Of a DNA stretch of 5,107 bases, positions 1 through 5,107 are shown piece by piece. Position 1 is the stretch's first letter. Every line of letters begins with the position of its first letter. The notes under the pieces were generated by a model. It saw nothing but the letters and a program-made list of their open reading frames with translations. It ran no database searches and was not told the DNA's origin. This stretch comes from Anaerosporobacter sp031551385 (lineage in GTDB: Bacteria; Bacillota; Clostridia; Lachnospirales; Lachnospiraceae): the NCBI RefSeq assembly GCF_031551385.1, contig NZ_JAVBNS010000220.1, forward strand, positions 1 through 5,107, read 5' to 3'. The position numbers and the translations under genes were made by a program.

Positions 1-485
1 ATGTAATGTTCTGTGCGAAGTTGTAACACTTCTGCACGTATTAATCTTGCAAGACTAGTCCAATGGGTAACAGCGATTCCAATCAGCAAGCCCTTTAATC
101 CTCGGCCACAGGCAAAGGATATTAACATAATTAGTATGAGATGGGGAACACTCATTACAAGGTCAATCACCCAGTTAATAAAAGCATCGAGTGTTTTTGA
201 GCCGACAGCAGAAGCAATGCCGATAAGCAAAGCAATAACAGCACTAATTGCGGAAGCAACAAGTCCAACTGTTATGCTTGTGCGAAGCCCTTTCATTGTG
301 CGGGCGAACAAATCTCTGCCAAGCCAATCTGTTCCAAAAAGGTGTTGCCATGATGGTTTTAATTTGGCATTGGCGAAATCAACAGCGGTAGCATCTTCCG
401 GAATGCAATAGCCAACGATGTAGGTACTAATAAGAATTAATACCATTATTATTGTAAGTATAAATAGTTTTTTTCGTTTGTTCAT
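1..485 (-). CDS. ABC transporter permease, OppC/DppC/NikC type (partial, C-terminus beyond window)
   Basis: Second inner-membrane permease of a peptide/nickel-type (Opp/Dpp/Nik) ABC importer; it would pair with the permease encoded just upstream to form the channel. I translated 161 codons from ATG 485..483. Residues 7-27 form the first membrane segment. Residues 49-62 hold the family hallmark HLFGTDWLGRDLFAR-like block (FGTD at 50-53, GRDLF at 56-60). Further membrane segments lie at about 72-94 and 106-125. Residues 141-160 (W-x2-LARLIRAEVL and following) are the start of the EAA loop that contacts the ATPase. The window edge cuts the gene inside this loop, so roughly the last 40 percent is missing. 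ATG 485 is the only ATG between an in-frame upstream stop and the conserved region. Its ribosome site is weak (GAAAGG about 13 nt upstream). It lies 89 nt after the first permease in the same orientation and has no terminator before it, so one operon is likely. Confidence 0.93.
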   Translation of the reverse strand, partial: MNKRKKLFILTIIMVLILISTYIVGYCIPEDATAVDFANAKLKPSWQHLFGTDWLGRDLFARTMKGLRTSITVGLVASAISAVIALLIGIASAVGSKTLDAFINWVIDLVMSVPHLILIMLISFACGRGLKGLLIGIAVTHWTSLARLIRAEVLQLRTEHY

Positions 486-574
486 ATAGATAACTATGCC
501 TTTCTTATTGCATATGTAAAATCTTGATTTTCACAAGAGTCGCCCCCAGAAATAGATAGGGTAACTGTGTTAAT

Positions 575-1561
575 TTAGTCCTGCTCTTCCTTGATTTTAG
601 GGTCAATCACACCATAGAGTACATTGGCAATCAGGTTGCCGGTAAATACAAAGAGAGCACTGAATAATGTAATTCCAAGAAGTAGTGGTACATCGGAGTT
701 TAGCCCGGCAGCAGAGACCGCAGAACCAAGCCCAGGATAGGAAAATACATTCTCTGCTAGTACAGAGCCACCGAATAATTCAGCAAAGGAAGCAAATTGT
801 AGTGTAAGAGCAGGTAATAGGATATTGCGAAGTCCATGTCGTCTTAATATTGTGAAACGTCCTTCTCCCCTTGCTTTGGCAAAGAGAACATAGTCACTTT
901 CTAAAACATCAATCAGTTTTTGTCTTGTATGTAGGGCAACATTTGCAAAGGACATAAGGCTAAGTGACAGTGCTGGAAGAAAAAGATGATAAATCTGTTG
1001 CCAGATACTAACATCTTGGTTCAATACTCCGATAGGAGAGCTAAATCCAATCGGAAACAGACCCAACCAAACAGAAAACACAAGGAGTAGTAGTAATCCA
1101 AGCCAAAATGTAGGTATAGAGCATAGTAAAAGGCATAGCTTCTTTATCGTTCGGTCACATAGCGTATCTTTTGTTGCACCCATCACACAGCCGAGAGAAA
1201 ACCCGATAATTCCAGAGAATGTCCAAGCGCAAATCATAAGTGCTAGTGTATTAAGAAATTTCTCTTTAATAAGTGTTAGTACAGGCATCTTATAAAGGAT
1301 AGAAGTTCCCATATCACCATGAAGTAGGGCAACAAACCAGTGGAAGAACTGCTTTACTGGAGGCTCATTTACCCCCCAGTATTCTTCAAGCTCTGCACGG
1401 TGTTCTGCTGAAACGGTTTCCGTACCTAGGATATATTGCCCAACGGGATCAACAGGAGAGAGCTTTACTAATGTAAATGCAATTACACTGACTGCAAATA
1501 AAAGAGAGAACGCTCTTAAAACATATTTAATTACTGTTTTAATGTATCTGTTTACATTCAA
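575..1561 (-). CDS. ABC transporter permease, OppB/DppB/NikB type
   Basis: First membrane-spanning subunit of the peptide/nickel-type importer, 328 residues, a normal length for the family. Visible in order: an N-terminal membrane segment at about 14-34 followed by the family block SPVDPV (35-40), GDMGTS (82-87), membrane segments near 105-128 and 148-168 (the latter starting SIPTFWLG), the EAA loop with DYVLFAKARGEG (223-234) and a following RNILLPALT stretch, the typical NVFSYPGLG (271-279), a last membrane segment near 293-317, and the usual end VIDPKIK. The start codon is TTG (1561..1559). This is well supported by an AGGAGG site at 1575..1570, 8 nt upstream, and there is no ATG in frame near the family N-terminus. 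That AGGAGG overlaps the stop codon of the binding-protein gene, with only 12 nt between the genes, so translation of the two is probably coupled. The substrate is not determined by this subunit. Confidence 0.95.
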   Translation of the reverse strand: MNVNRYIKTVIKYVLRAFSLLFAVSVIAFTLVKLSPVDPVGQYILGTETVSAEHRAELEEYWGVNEPPVKQFFHWFVALLHGDMGTSILYKMPVLTLIKEKFLNTLALMICAWTFSGIIGFSLGCVMGATKDTLCDRTIKKLCLLLCSIPTFWLGLLLLLVFSVWLGLFPIGFSSPIGVLNQDVSIWQQIYHLFLPALSLSLMSFANVALHTRQKLIDVLESDYVLFAKARGEGRFTILRRHGLRNILLPALTLQFASFAELFGGSVLAENVFSYPGLGSAVSAAGLNSDVPLLLGITLFSALFVFTGNLIANVLYGVIDPKIKEEQD

Positions 1562-1573
1562 ATAAAATTCCTC

Positions 1574-3184
1574 CTAATCTGTCCATGTCCAGTTTCTTAG
1601 GTTTTGCAAAAGAGGCATAGAATCTCCATGAGGATGTAATTGCTGATTGCCAATATCCAGACCTTTACGAACATAGTATAGATGATGCATATTCACAAGC
1701 CAAACCCAAGGACAATCCCCTTTCATAGCTGTTCCAGTGCTGCCATCCCATTGCGCTTTCTTCCAGTTTTCATAAGCATCCTCTGGGGTAAGAGATTTCA
1801 TTGCGGCATCAAGATAAGAATCAACTGCTTTGTTTGAATAGCCTTCTGGATTGTAATAGTCATCTTGCAACATATTATCTGAATGATATAGACAATAACT
1901 TGTATAAGGATTAGAAGAACCCCAACCCATAAGCACAGCATCACAAAACATTCTTTTGGAAATATCATCCCAACTTGTTCCCTCTACAATAATGTTGATT
2001 CCAAGTTCCTTCGCTTCCGTAGAAGCAGCAAGAGCAACGGCTTGACGGAAGGAGTCACCAGCAGGATAGATACAAGTAAATTCTGCTTTTAGACCATCTT
2101 TTTCAACGATTCCATCATGATCAGTATCAACCCAGCCATTGTTAGCTAGAAGTTTTTTGGCATATTCTTTATCAGTATCGATTATAACCTCAGAGTTATT
2201 CCAAGGCATACCATCATTTTCAGAATAGGCAGGGTCAGCGAATCCATTTAATGCTACTTTGGCAATCTGTTCACGGTCAATTCCATATGCTAATGCATGA
2301 CGAATTTCAAGATTACAAGTTACATTGTTTCCATAAGGGAATCCGCTTTCTGTTGTCTTTCCCTCGTTTGGCATAAGTGGTAGTGTAAAACCACGATTAT
2401 CAAGTGAAGTTACTGTTTTTAAGTAATAGCCAGAGATATCCGTTGTGGCTAGTGTAGCTGATGTAAGAGCTACATCTACTTGGCCAGCTTTCGTAGCAGC
2501 AAAGGCAGCATCTTCCGTCATAAAGACGATAGTAATGTTTTTGATACTTGGAACGGTTCCATAGTAATTTTCATTTGCTTTTAACATGAGCTGTTCCCCT
2601 TTATTCCATTGAACAAACATAAAAGGCCCAGAACCAATAGGAGCAGTTCCATAGTTTTCATTGTACGCATGTTCAGGAACAATTCCAGTAATTGCAATTG
2701 TATTTAGGAAAGTAGACGTTGGTCTGTTTAGAGTAAATATTACTGTATAATCAGAAGTTGCCACGGCATAATCCATAAATGTTAAATCAAGAGTGGATTG
2801 AATGGCTTTGGCGTTATTGAAAGTGAAAGCAACGTCAGAAGCAGTTAAAGGTTCACCGTCTGTAAATGTAACATCGTTTCGAATCGTAAAGCTCCATGTT
2901 AAACCATCATCACTAACGGTATAATCTGTTGCTAAATCGTTCGTAAATGTCATATCTTGATTATACTCAACGAGTGTGCTTTGGATTAAAGGTGTTGTAC
3001 CATGTTCGCATCCAATACAAGGGTCAAGTGTAGTTGGTTCTGAGGATATTGCGATGACAACGTTTGTTTTATCATGTTCCGTAGCTGTTGATGAAGGAGT
3101 GCTTTTGTTTGAACAGCCTGTTATAAGAAGCAGTAGTGAAGTTAGAATGAGAATATAGGATAGGTATTTCGTGTGTTTTTTCAT
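1574..3184 (-). CDS. Extracellular substrate-binding lipoprotein of a peptide/nickel-type ABC importer (SBP_bac_5 family)
   Basis: Solute receptor, 536 residues, that should be anchored outside the membrane and deliver ligand to the two permeases encoded after it. The start is ATG 3184..3182, preceded by AGGGGG with a 7-nt spacer. An in-frame ATG at 3235 would add 17 residues in front of a perfect signal peptide and is rejected. Residues 1-23 are a lipoprotein signal (Lys-Lys, hydrophobic core, lipobox ITGC with Cys24). Family marks: W-S-F-T-I-R at 97-102 and DGEPLTASDVAFTF (109-122), the SBP_bac_5 signature; GSGPF (184-188); a R-HALAYGIDR block (295-304). Residues 353-364 (DTDHDGIVEKDG) resemble a calcium-type D-x-D-x-DG loop. 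Odd points are Cys56-x2-Cys59-x-His61 in the N-terminal lobe and a His-rich end (NMHHLYYV at 498-505, HPHG at 517-520). Ligand: peptide, nickel or a metal chelate are all possible; I cannot choose. Confidence 0.95.
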   Translation of the reverse strand: MKKHTKYLSYILILTSLLLLITGCSNKSTPSSTATEHDKTNVVIAISSEPTTLDPCIGCEHGTTPLIQSTLVEYNQDMTFTNDLATDYTVSDDGLTWSFTIRNDVTFTDGEPLTASDVAFTFNNAKAIQSTLDLTFMDYAVATSDYTVIFTLNRPTSTFLNTIAITGIVPEHAYNENYGTAPIGSGPFMFVQWNKGEQLMLKANENYYGTVPSIKNITIVFMTEDAAFAATKAGQVDVALTSATLATTDISGYYLKTVTSLDNRGFTLPLMPNEGKTTESGFPYGNNVTCNLEIRHALAYGIDREQIAKVALNGFADPAYSENDGMPWNNSEVIIDTDKEYAKKLLANNGWVDTDHDGIVEKDGLKAEFTCIYPAGDSFRQAVALAASTEAKELGINIIVEGTSWDDISKRMFCDAVLMGWGSSNPYTSYCLYHSDNMLQDDYYNPEGYSNKAVDSYLDAAMKSLTPEDAYENWKKAQWDGSTGTAMKGDCPWVWLVNMHHLYYVRKGLDIGNQQLHPHGDSMPLLQNLRNWTWTD

Positions 3185-3198
3185 TGTGTTTCCCCCTG

Positions 3199-3259
3199 TA
3201 GTATGAGTGTTTCTATGCAAAATTTTACTATACATAGTATTCTTATGTATTTAGTATGA
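3199..3259. repeat. Repeated TAGTAT elements and a 14-bp palindrome in the importer leader
   Basis: TAGTATGA occurs at 3199-3206 and 3252-3259, and TAGTATTC at 3235-3242. The palindrome TACTATACATAGTA (arms TACTAT/ATAGTA) spans 3226-3239 and shares bases with the middle copy. All lie downstream of the proposed transcription start, in the stretch before the lipoprotein gene. The GTATGA part equals one half-site of the known E. coli NikR operator (GTATGA-N16-TCATAC), but the matching inverted half-site at the right distance is absent. Their function is unknown. Confidence 0.4.
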
Positions 3260-3279
3260 ATAATAATCAATTAAGTCGA

Positions 3280-3308
3280 ATTATATCAGTGTAAAAAAGG
3301 TTTTACAA
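3280..3308 (-). promoter_or_regulatory. Probable sigma-A promoter of the ABC importer operon
   Basis: Read on the minus strand, TTGTAA (3308..3303, 4 of 6 to consensus) is followed by a 17-bp spacer and a perfect TATAAT (3285..3280). Transcription would start near 3273 and leave a leader of about 89 nt before the lipoprotein ATG at 3184. No other box pair of equal quality was seen between the two divergent genes. The call rests on box match and spacing only. Confidence 0.6.
3290..3307. promoter_or_regulatory. Perfect inverted repeat, candidate operator over the importer promoter
   Basis: TGTAAAA, four bases, then TTTTACA: both 7-bp arms match perfectly. The site covers most of the -35 box and the spacer of the proposed importer promoter, where a bound repressor would block RNA polymerase. 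It is also only 22 bp left of the -35 of the divergent phosphoesterase gene. It is close to the GlnR/TnrA pattern (TGTNA-N7-TNACA) but has 8 rather than 7 central bases, so I do not assign a regulator. Confidence 0.5.
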
Positions 3309-3329
3309 GCCTGTATGGGGGATATTATC

Positions 3330-3358
3330 TTGCGATTGGCATTAGATTTGGTTATGAT
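3330..3358 (+). promoter_or_regulatory. Possible promoter of the 2H phosphoesterase gene
   Basis: TTGCGA (3330-3335) and TATGAT (3353-3358) are separated by 17 bp and match the sigma-A consensus at 4 and 5 of 6 positions. Transcription would begin near 3365, about 37 nt before the chosen ATG at 3402. A start at the earlier in-frame ATG 3315 would lie upstream of this promoter, which supports the shorter protein. Confidence 0.45.
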
Positions 3359-3401
3359 AGAAGCAAGAGAAGTTTTTCAAATAGCAAAGGAGTATTTGAA
3401 T

Positions 3402-3932
3402 ATGTATTTGATTTCAATATATTTTGATGAAAAGACGAACCAAACAATTCAAGAATTAGTGGATAAAGTAGCGAAGAAATCAGGTAATTCATATATGATA
3501 GAAACAAAAGTGCCACCTCATATAACGATAGCAGCATTTGAATCCCCTAGGGAGGATAGCATAGCAGAAGTGATAGAACGGCTTGACCATAAAGTTCATG
3601 AGATGAAACGTGGTATGTTGCAATGGGTTTCTATCGGTGTTTTTAATCCTCATGTTATATTTCTGTCAGTTGTATTAAGTGAATACTTACATTCTTTATC
3701 TGTACTTGTACATGAAACGATATCCTCTGTAGATCATGTTTCAATGAGTAGATTTTATTTGCCAATGCAATGGATGCCGCATACGACGATAGCAAAGAAA
3801 TTATCCATAGAGGAGATGCTTTTGGCATTCAAAACGTTACAGAATAATTATAAGATGTTTAGCGGAACGGTCACACGGATTGGACTGGCGAAGACAAATC
3901 CGTATGAAGAAATTCGAGTATGGGATTTATAG
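3402..3932 (+). CDS. 2H phosphoesterase, 2'-5' RNA ligase superfamily
   Basis: A 176-residue cytoplasmic protein with the two His-x-Thr motifs that define the 2H phosphoesterase fold: PHITIA with His40 and Thr42, and PHTTIA with His127 and Thr129. In this superfamily the two histidines act on 2',3'-cyclic or 2'-5' phosphodiester bonds of RNA or small nucleotides; the substrate here is unknown. It starts MYLISIYFD, the usual first strand, and ends in a strand preceded by the G-x-AKTNPYEEIRVW region. ATG 3402 was chosen because AAAGGAG (3386-3392) sits 9 nt ahead. The reading frame stays open back to an ATG at 3315, but those 29 residues lack a ribosome site and family similarity. It is transcribed away from the importer operon and followed by a terminator, so it appears to be a single-gene unit. 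No link to transport is evident beyond the shared intergenic region. Confidence 0.87.
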   Translation: MYLISIYFDEKTNQTIQELVDKVAKKSGNSYMIETKVPPHITIAAFESPREDSIAEVIERLDHKVHEMKRGMLQWVSIGVFNPHVIFLSVVLSEYLHSLSVLVHETISSVDHVSMSRFYLPMQWMPHTTIAKKLSIEEMLLAFKTLQNNYKMFSGTVTRIGLAKTNPYEEIRVWDL

Positions 3933-3943
3933 ATAAAAATAGA

Positions 3944-3991
3944 AATGACATTGCTAATTAGAATGAGGTTCAAGTTAGCAATGTCGTTTTT
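3944..3991. terminator. Hairpin terminator, probably bidirectional
   Basis: GACATTGCTAA (3947-3957) and TTAGCAATGTC (3975-3985) form a perfect 11-bp stem with a 17-nt loop. A U-G pair and further A-U pairs extend the stem outward. On the plus strand it is followed by GTTTTT (3986-3991), 12 nt after the phosphoesterase stop codon. Read on the minus strand, the stem is followed by ATTTCTATTTTT, so it may also stop transcripts from the converging DUF1540 gene. Confidence 0.8.
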
Positions 3992-4033
3992 GGATAGTTA
4001 GATAATGAACTTGCTTCAAATAGTTTTGATTTC

Positions 4034-4339
4034 CTAAGCTTGAGCGTAAGTATTACAAGCTGTTTCTTTGCACTCACAAGCATGGCCATCTGAACAGACA
4101 TCTACACTATCAGCGTGACATGTAGAATTTCCATTGTGTGTGCAGTCATGAGCTTGACAATAGATACTAGTTTCTGAAGTGCCACAACCAGTACAGTTTG
4201 AAGAGCCTGAAGCCTCAGAAAAGCTACTACAGCAAGTGTTTTCTTTTGTTGCACCACCTGAAACATCAATTGTATTTAAACTACATAATTTTTCATCATT
4301 GTATCTGCAACTTGAAACAGTACATAATAAACTTGGCAT
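4034..4339 (-). CDS. Cys-rich protein with two DUF1540 repeats
   Basis: A 101-residue protein with 14 cysteines and no signal peptide or membrane segment, so it is probably cytoplasmic. It contains two copies of a domain I recognise as DUF1540, a small Cys-rich family of unknown function. Copy 1 has Cys6-x4-Cys11-x7-Cys19-x17-Cys37-x2-Phe40. Copy 2 has Cys61-x4-Cys66-x7-Cys74-x20-Cys95-x2-Tyr98. The first three cysteines are therefore identically spaced, and both copies end Thr-x-Cys-x-Ser/Thr-aromatic. Copy 2 carries three extra cysteines (82, 88, 90) and His75/His86. The linker has a Cys49-x2-Cys52 pair in a Ser/Gly-rich stretch. The cysteine density suggests metal binding or redox chemistry, which is inference. 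ATG 4339..4337 is preceded by AAGGAGG (4354..4348) at 8 nt, a strong site. The gene stands alone, divergent from the flavin oxidoreductase gene and converging on the phosphoesterase gene. Confidence 0.88.
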   Translation of the reverse strand: MPSLLCTVSSCRYNDEKLCSLNTIDVSGGATKENTCCSSFSEASGSSNCTGCGTSETSIYCQAHDCTHNGNSTCHADSVDVCSDGHACECKETACNTYAQA

Positions 4340-4397
4340 GAAAAATACCTCCTTAAATTTGGTTTTACAAGAGGTAGTATTACCAGTGAAAATGAAA

Positions 4398-4426
4398 ATT
4401 ATACTAAAATTATTTTGAACAAATTC
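4398..4426 (-). promoter_or_regulatory. Possible promoter of the DUF1540 gene
   Basis: On the minus strand a perfect TATAAT (4403..4398) lies 59 bp before the ATG. The hexamer at the right 17-bp distance, GAATTT (4426..4421), is a poor -35. Just downstream, 4373-4384 (GGTAGTATTACC) is palindromic at 10 of 12 positions and could be an operator in the early leader. The -10 is good, but the pair as a whole is only tentative. Confidence 0.4.
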
Positions 4427-4431
4427 CTATA

Positions 4432-4460
4432 TTGACATTAAATTCCGAGTGTCATATACT
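4432..4460 (+). promoter_or_regulatory. Strong sigma-A promoter of the flavin oxidoreductase gene
   Basis: TTGACA (4432-4437, perfect) is followed by a 17-bp spacer and TATACT (4455-4460, 5 of 6). Transcription should start near 4467, giving a leader of about 118 nt before ATG 4585. This is the best promoter match in the window. Confidence 0.75.
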
Positions 4461-4474
4461 GAATGTGCAAGGGC

Positions 4475-4550
4475 GCAGTTATTAGGTTAGTGGGAGTACT
4501 TATCTAGGTATCTGTGCCTTTTGTCTATTAGAAAGGTAACTGCACACTTT
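4475..4550 (+). promoter_or_regulatory. Leader/operator region with repeated and inverted elements
   Basis: Three AGGT-starting segments recur at 4484, 4506 and 4534, each followed 10-11 bases later by a CTT or TTT. The last two are the most alike: AGGTATCTGTGCCTTT (4506-4521) and AGGTAACTGCACACTTT (4534-4550). An imperfect dyad TACTTATCTAGGTA lies at 4497-4510. In RNA, GCAGTTA (4475-4481) can pair with TAACTGC (4537-4543), directly next to CCTTT (4517-4521) with AAAGG (4532-4536). This may be a regulator-binding region (HxlR- or MarR-family regulators commonly control such reductases) or a structured leader. Neither is proven, and it matches no riboswitch I recognise. Confidence 0.4.
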
Positions 4551-4584
4551 ATATTTGACATGAGTAAAGGAGAGAATAGTACAT

Positions 4585-5107
4585 ATGAAGTATTCGAAAT
4601 TATTTGAGCCAGGAAAGATTGGTAACTTATCTATTAAGAACCGTGTAGTAATGTGTCCACTAGCAATGGGAGTTTCTGATGACAAACAATGTGTTGGAGA
4701 GGATTTTCTAGCATATTTAATGGAACGTGTAAAAGGCGGCGTTGGTATGATTATTATGGAAAATACACGCGTCGATGATGAACATGGAGTTGCAGCACCA
4801 TGGCAAGCAAGCGTTGCAAGAGATGAACAGATTGAACCACTTGCAAAAGCAGTACAAGCGATTCATGATGAAGATGTTAAAGTGCTTGTGCAACTACATC
4901 ATCCAGGAAGAGAGACGTTCTCAAATCTAAATAGTAATGAACCTGTTTGGTCTTCTTCTTCAAAATCATGTGGTGTTTGTGGACAAGAAACACATGAGAT
5001 GACAACAGAGGAAGTAGAGAGTGTTATTGAAAAATTCATTGCAGGAGCAAAACGTGCAAAGGCAGCAGGTGTTGATGGTGCAGAACTACATGGAGCACAT
5101 GGATATC
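4585..5107 (+). CDS. Old Yellow Enzyme family NAD(P)H:flavin oxidoreductase (partial, C-terminus beyond window)
   Basis: FMN-binding TIM-barrel reductase of the Old Yellow Enzyme family; members reduce activated C=C bonds (enones, enoates, dienoyl-CoA) with NAD(P)H. The 174 codons present begin KYSKLFEPGKIGNLSIKNRV, the usual first strand. They continue with VMCPLAMG (22-29, FMN-contacting loop), GGVGMIIMEN (51-60), VQLHHPGRE (102-110, FMN-contacting QL-x-H-x-GR motif) and GVDGAELHGAHGY (162-174). His169 and His172 correspond to the active-site His pair of the family. Position 27 is Ala, where YqjM/NamA has its redox-tuning Cys26. Cys129-x2-Cys132 (SCGVCG) is an unusual pair in the loop before the fifth strand. 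ATG 4585 has AAAGGAG (4566-4572) 12 nt ahead. The cut prevents deciding between a short NamA-like enzyme of about 340 residues and a long 2-enoate/dienoyl-CoA reductase type with an Fe-S and FAD domain. Confidence 0.95.
   Translation, partial: MKYSKLFEPGKIGNLSIKNRVVMCPLAMGVSDDKQCVGEDFLAYLMERVKGGVGMIIMENTRVDDEHGVAAPWQASVARDEQIEPLAKAVQAIHDEDVKVLVQLHHPGRETFSNLNSNEPVWSSSSKSCGVCGQETHEMTTEEVESVIEKFIAGAKRAKAAGVDGAELHGAHGY

Noticed and set aside
13..411. Open reading frame of 132 codons on the plus strand
   Set aside because: It lies antisense to the well-conserved second permease, has no ribosome site, and its composition is that of a reverse-strand shadow.
3185..3235. 17-residue N-terminal extension of the binding lipoprotein
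   Set aside because: It would place polar residues before a complete lipoprotein signal; ATG 3184 has the ribosome site AGGGGG.
3315..3401. 29-residue N-terminal extension of the 2H phosphoesterase
   Set aside because: No ribosome site before ATG 3315, it would start upstream of the likely promoter, and the family fold begins at ATG 3402, which has a good AAAGGAG.
3299..4371. Shared 11-mer GGTTTTACAAG at 3299-3309 and 4361-4371
   Set aside because: The two sit in different positions relative to their genes and only the first is part of a palindrome; an 11-base match between two AT-rich stretches in 5 kb is expected by chance.
4179..4418. Plus-strand open frame over the DUF1540 gene
   Set aside because: Antisense to a gene with a clear repeat pattern and strong ribosome site; no start signal of its own.
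4555..4560. Second TTGACA before the flavin oxidoreductase gene
   Set aside because: No acceptable -10 lies 16-18 bp downstream, and it falls against the ribosome binding site; the promoter at 4432-4460 is far better.
1..5107. CRISPR array, tRNA/rRNA, insertion sequence or defence genes
   Set aside because: No spaced direct repeats of CRISPR size, no tRNA or rRNA sequence, no transposase frame or terminal inverted repeats, and no recognisable defence protein.

Overview
This is an AT-rich chromosomal window from a low-GC Firmicute, most likely a clostridium of the Lachnospiraceae type. The reasons are strong AGGAGG-type ribosome binding sites, a TTG start, a Gram-positive style lipoprotein signal, sigma-A style promoters, and a Cys-rich DUF1540 protein, a family I associate with Clostridia. 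The placement is inference from style and gene content; no marker gene fixes the species.

Left part, minus strand (about 3310 down to 1): the start of an Opp/Dpp/Nik-type ABC importer operon. The order of transcription is a substrate-binding lipoprotein (3184..1574), a first permease (1561..575, TTG start, translationally coupled to the previous gene) and a second permease (485..1, cut by the window edge). The two ATPases usual for this class are not in view and would be expected beyond position 1. The ligand (peptide, nickel or a metal chelate) cannot be decided from sequence alone. The binding protein has an unusual Cys-x2-Cys-x-His near its N-terminus and a His-rich C-terminus.

Middle (3185..3401): a compact divergent control region. 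It has a plausible promoter for the operon (-35 TTGTAA, 17 bp, -10 TATAAT, minus strand), a perfect 7+7 bp inverted repeat lying on that -35, a leader with repeated TAGTAT elements and a 14-bp palindrome, and a promoter for the rightward gene. That gene (3402..3932, +) is a 176-residue 2H phosphoesterase of the 2'-5' RNA ligase superfamily. It ends in a clear hairpin terminator that probably also serves the converging gene.

Right part: a small Cys-rich protein with two DUF1540 repeats (4339..4034, minus) and, divergent from it, the N-terminal part of an Old Yellow Enzyme family flavin oxidoreductase (4585 to the window end, +). The latter has a near-consensus promoter (TTGACA, 17 bp, TATACT) and a 118-nt leader full of repeated and inverted elements that look like regulator sites.

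I do not see a previously undescribed multi-gene system. The gene content is ordinary clostridial transport and redox housekeeping. What deserves a second look is mainly regulatory DNA (3190..3310 and 4450..4550) and the Cys-rich features of the binding protein and the DUF1540 protein.
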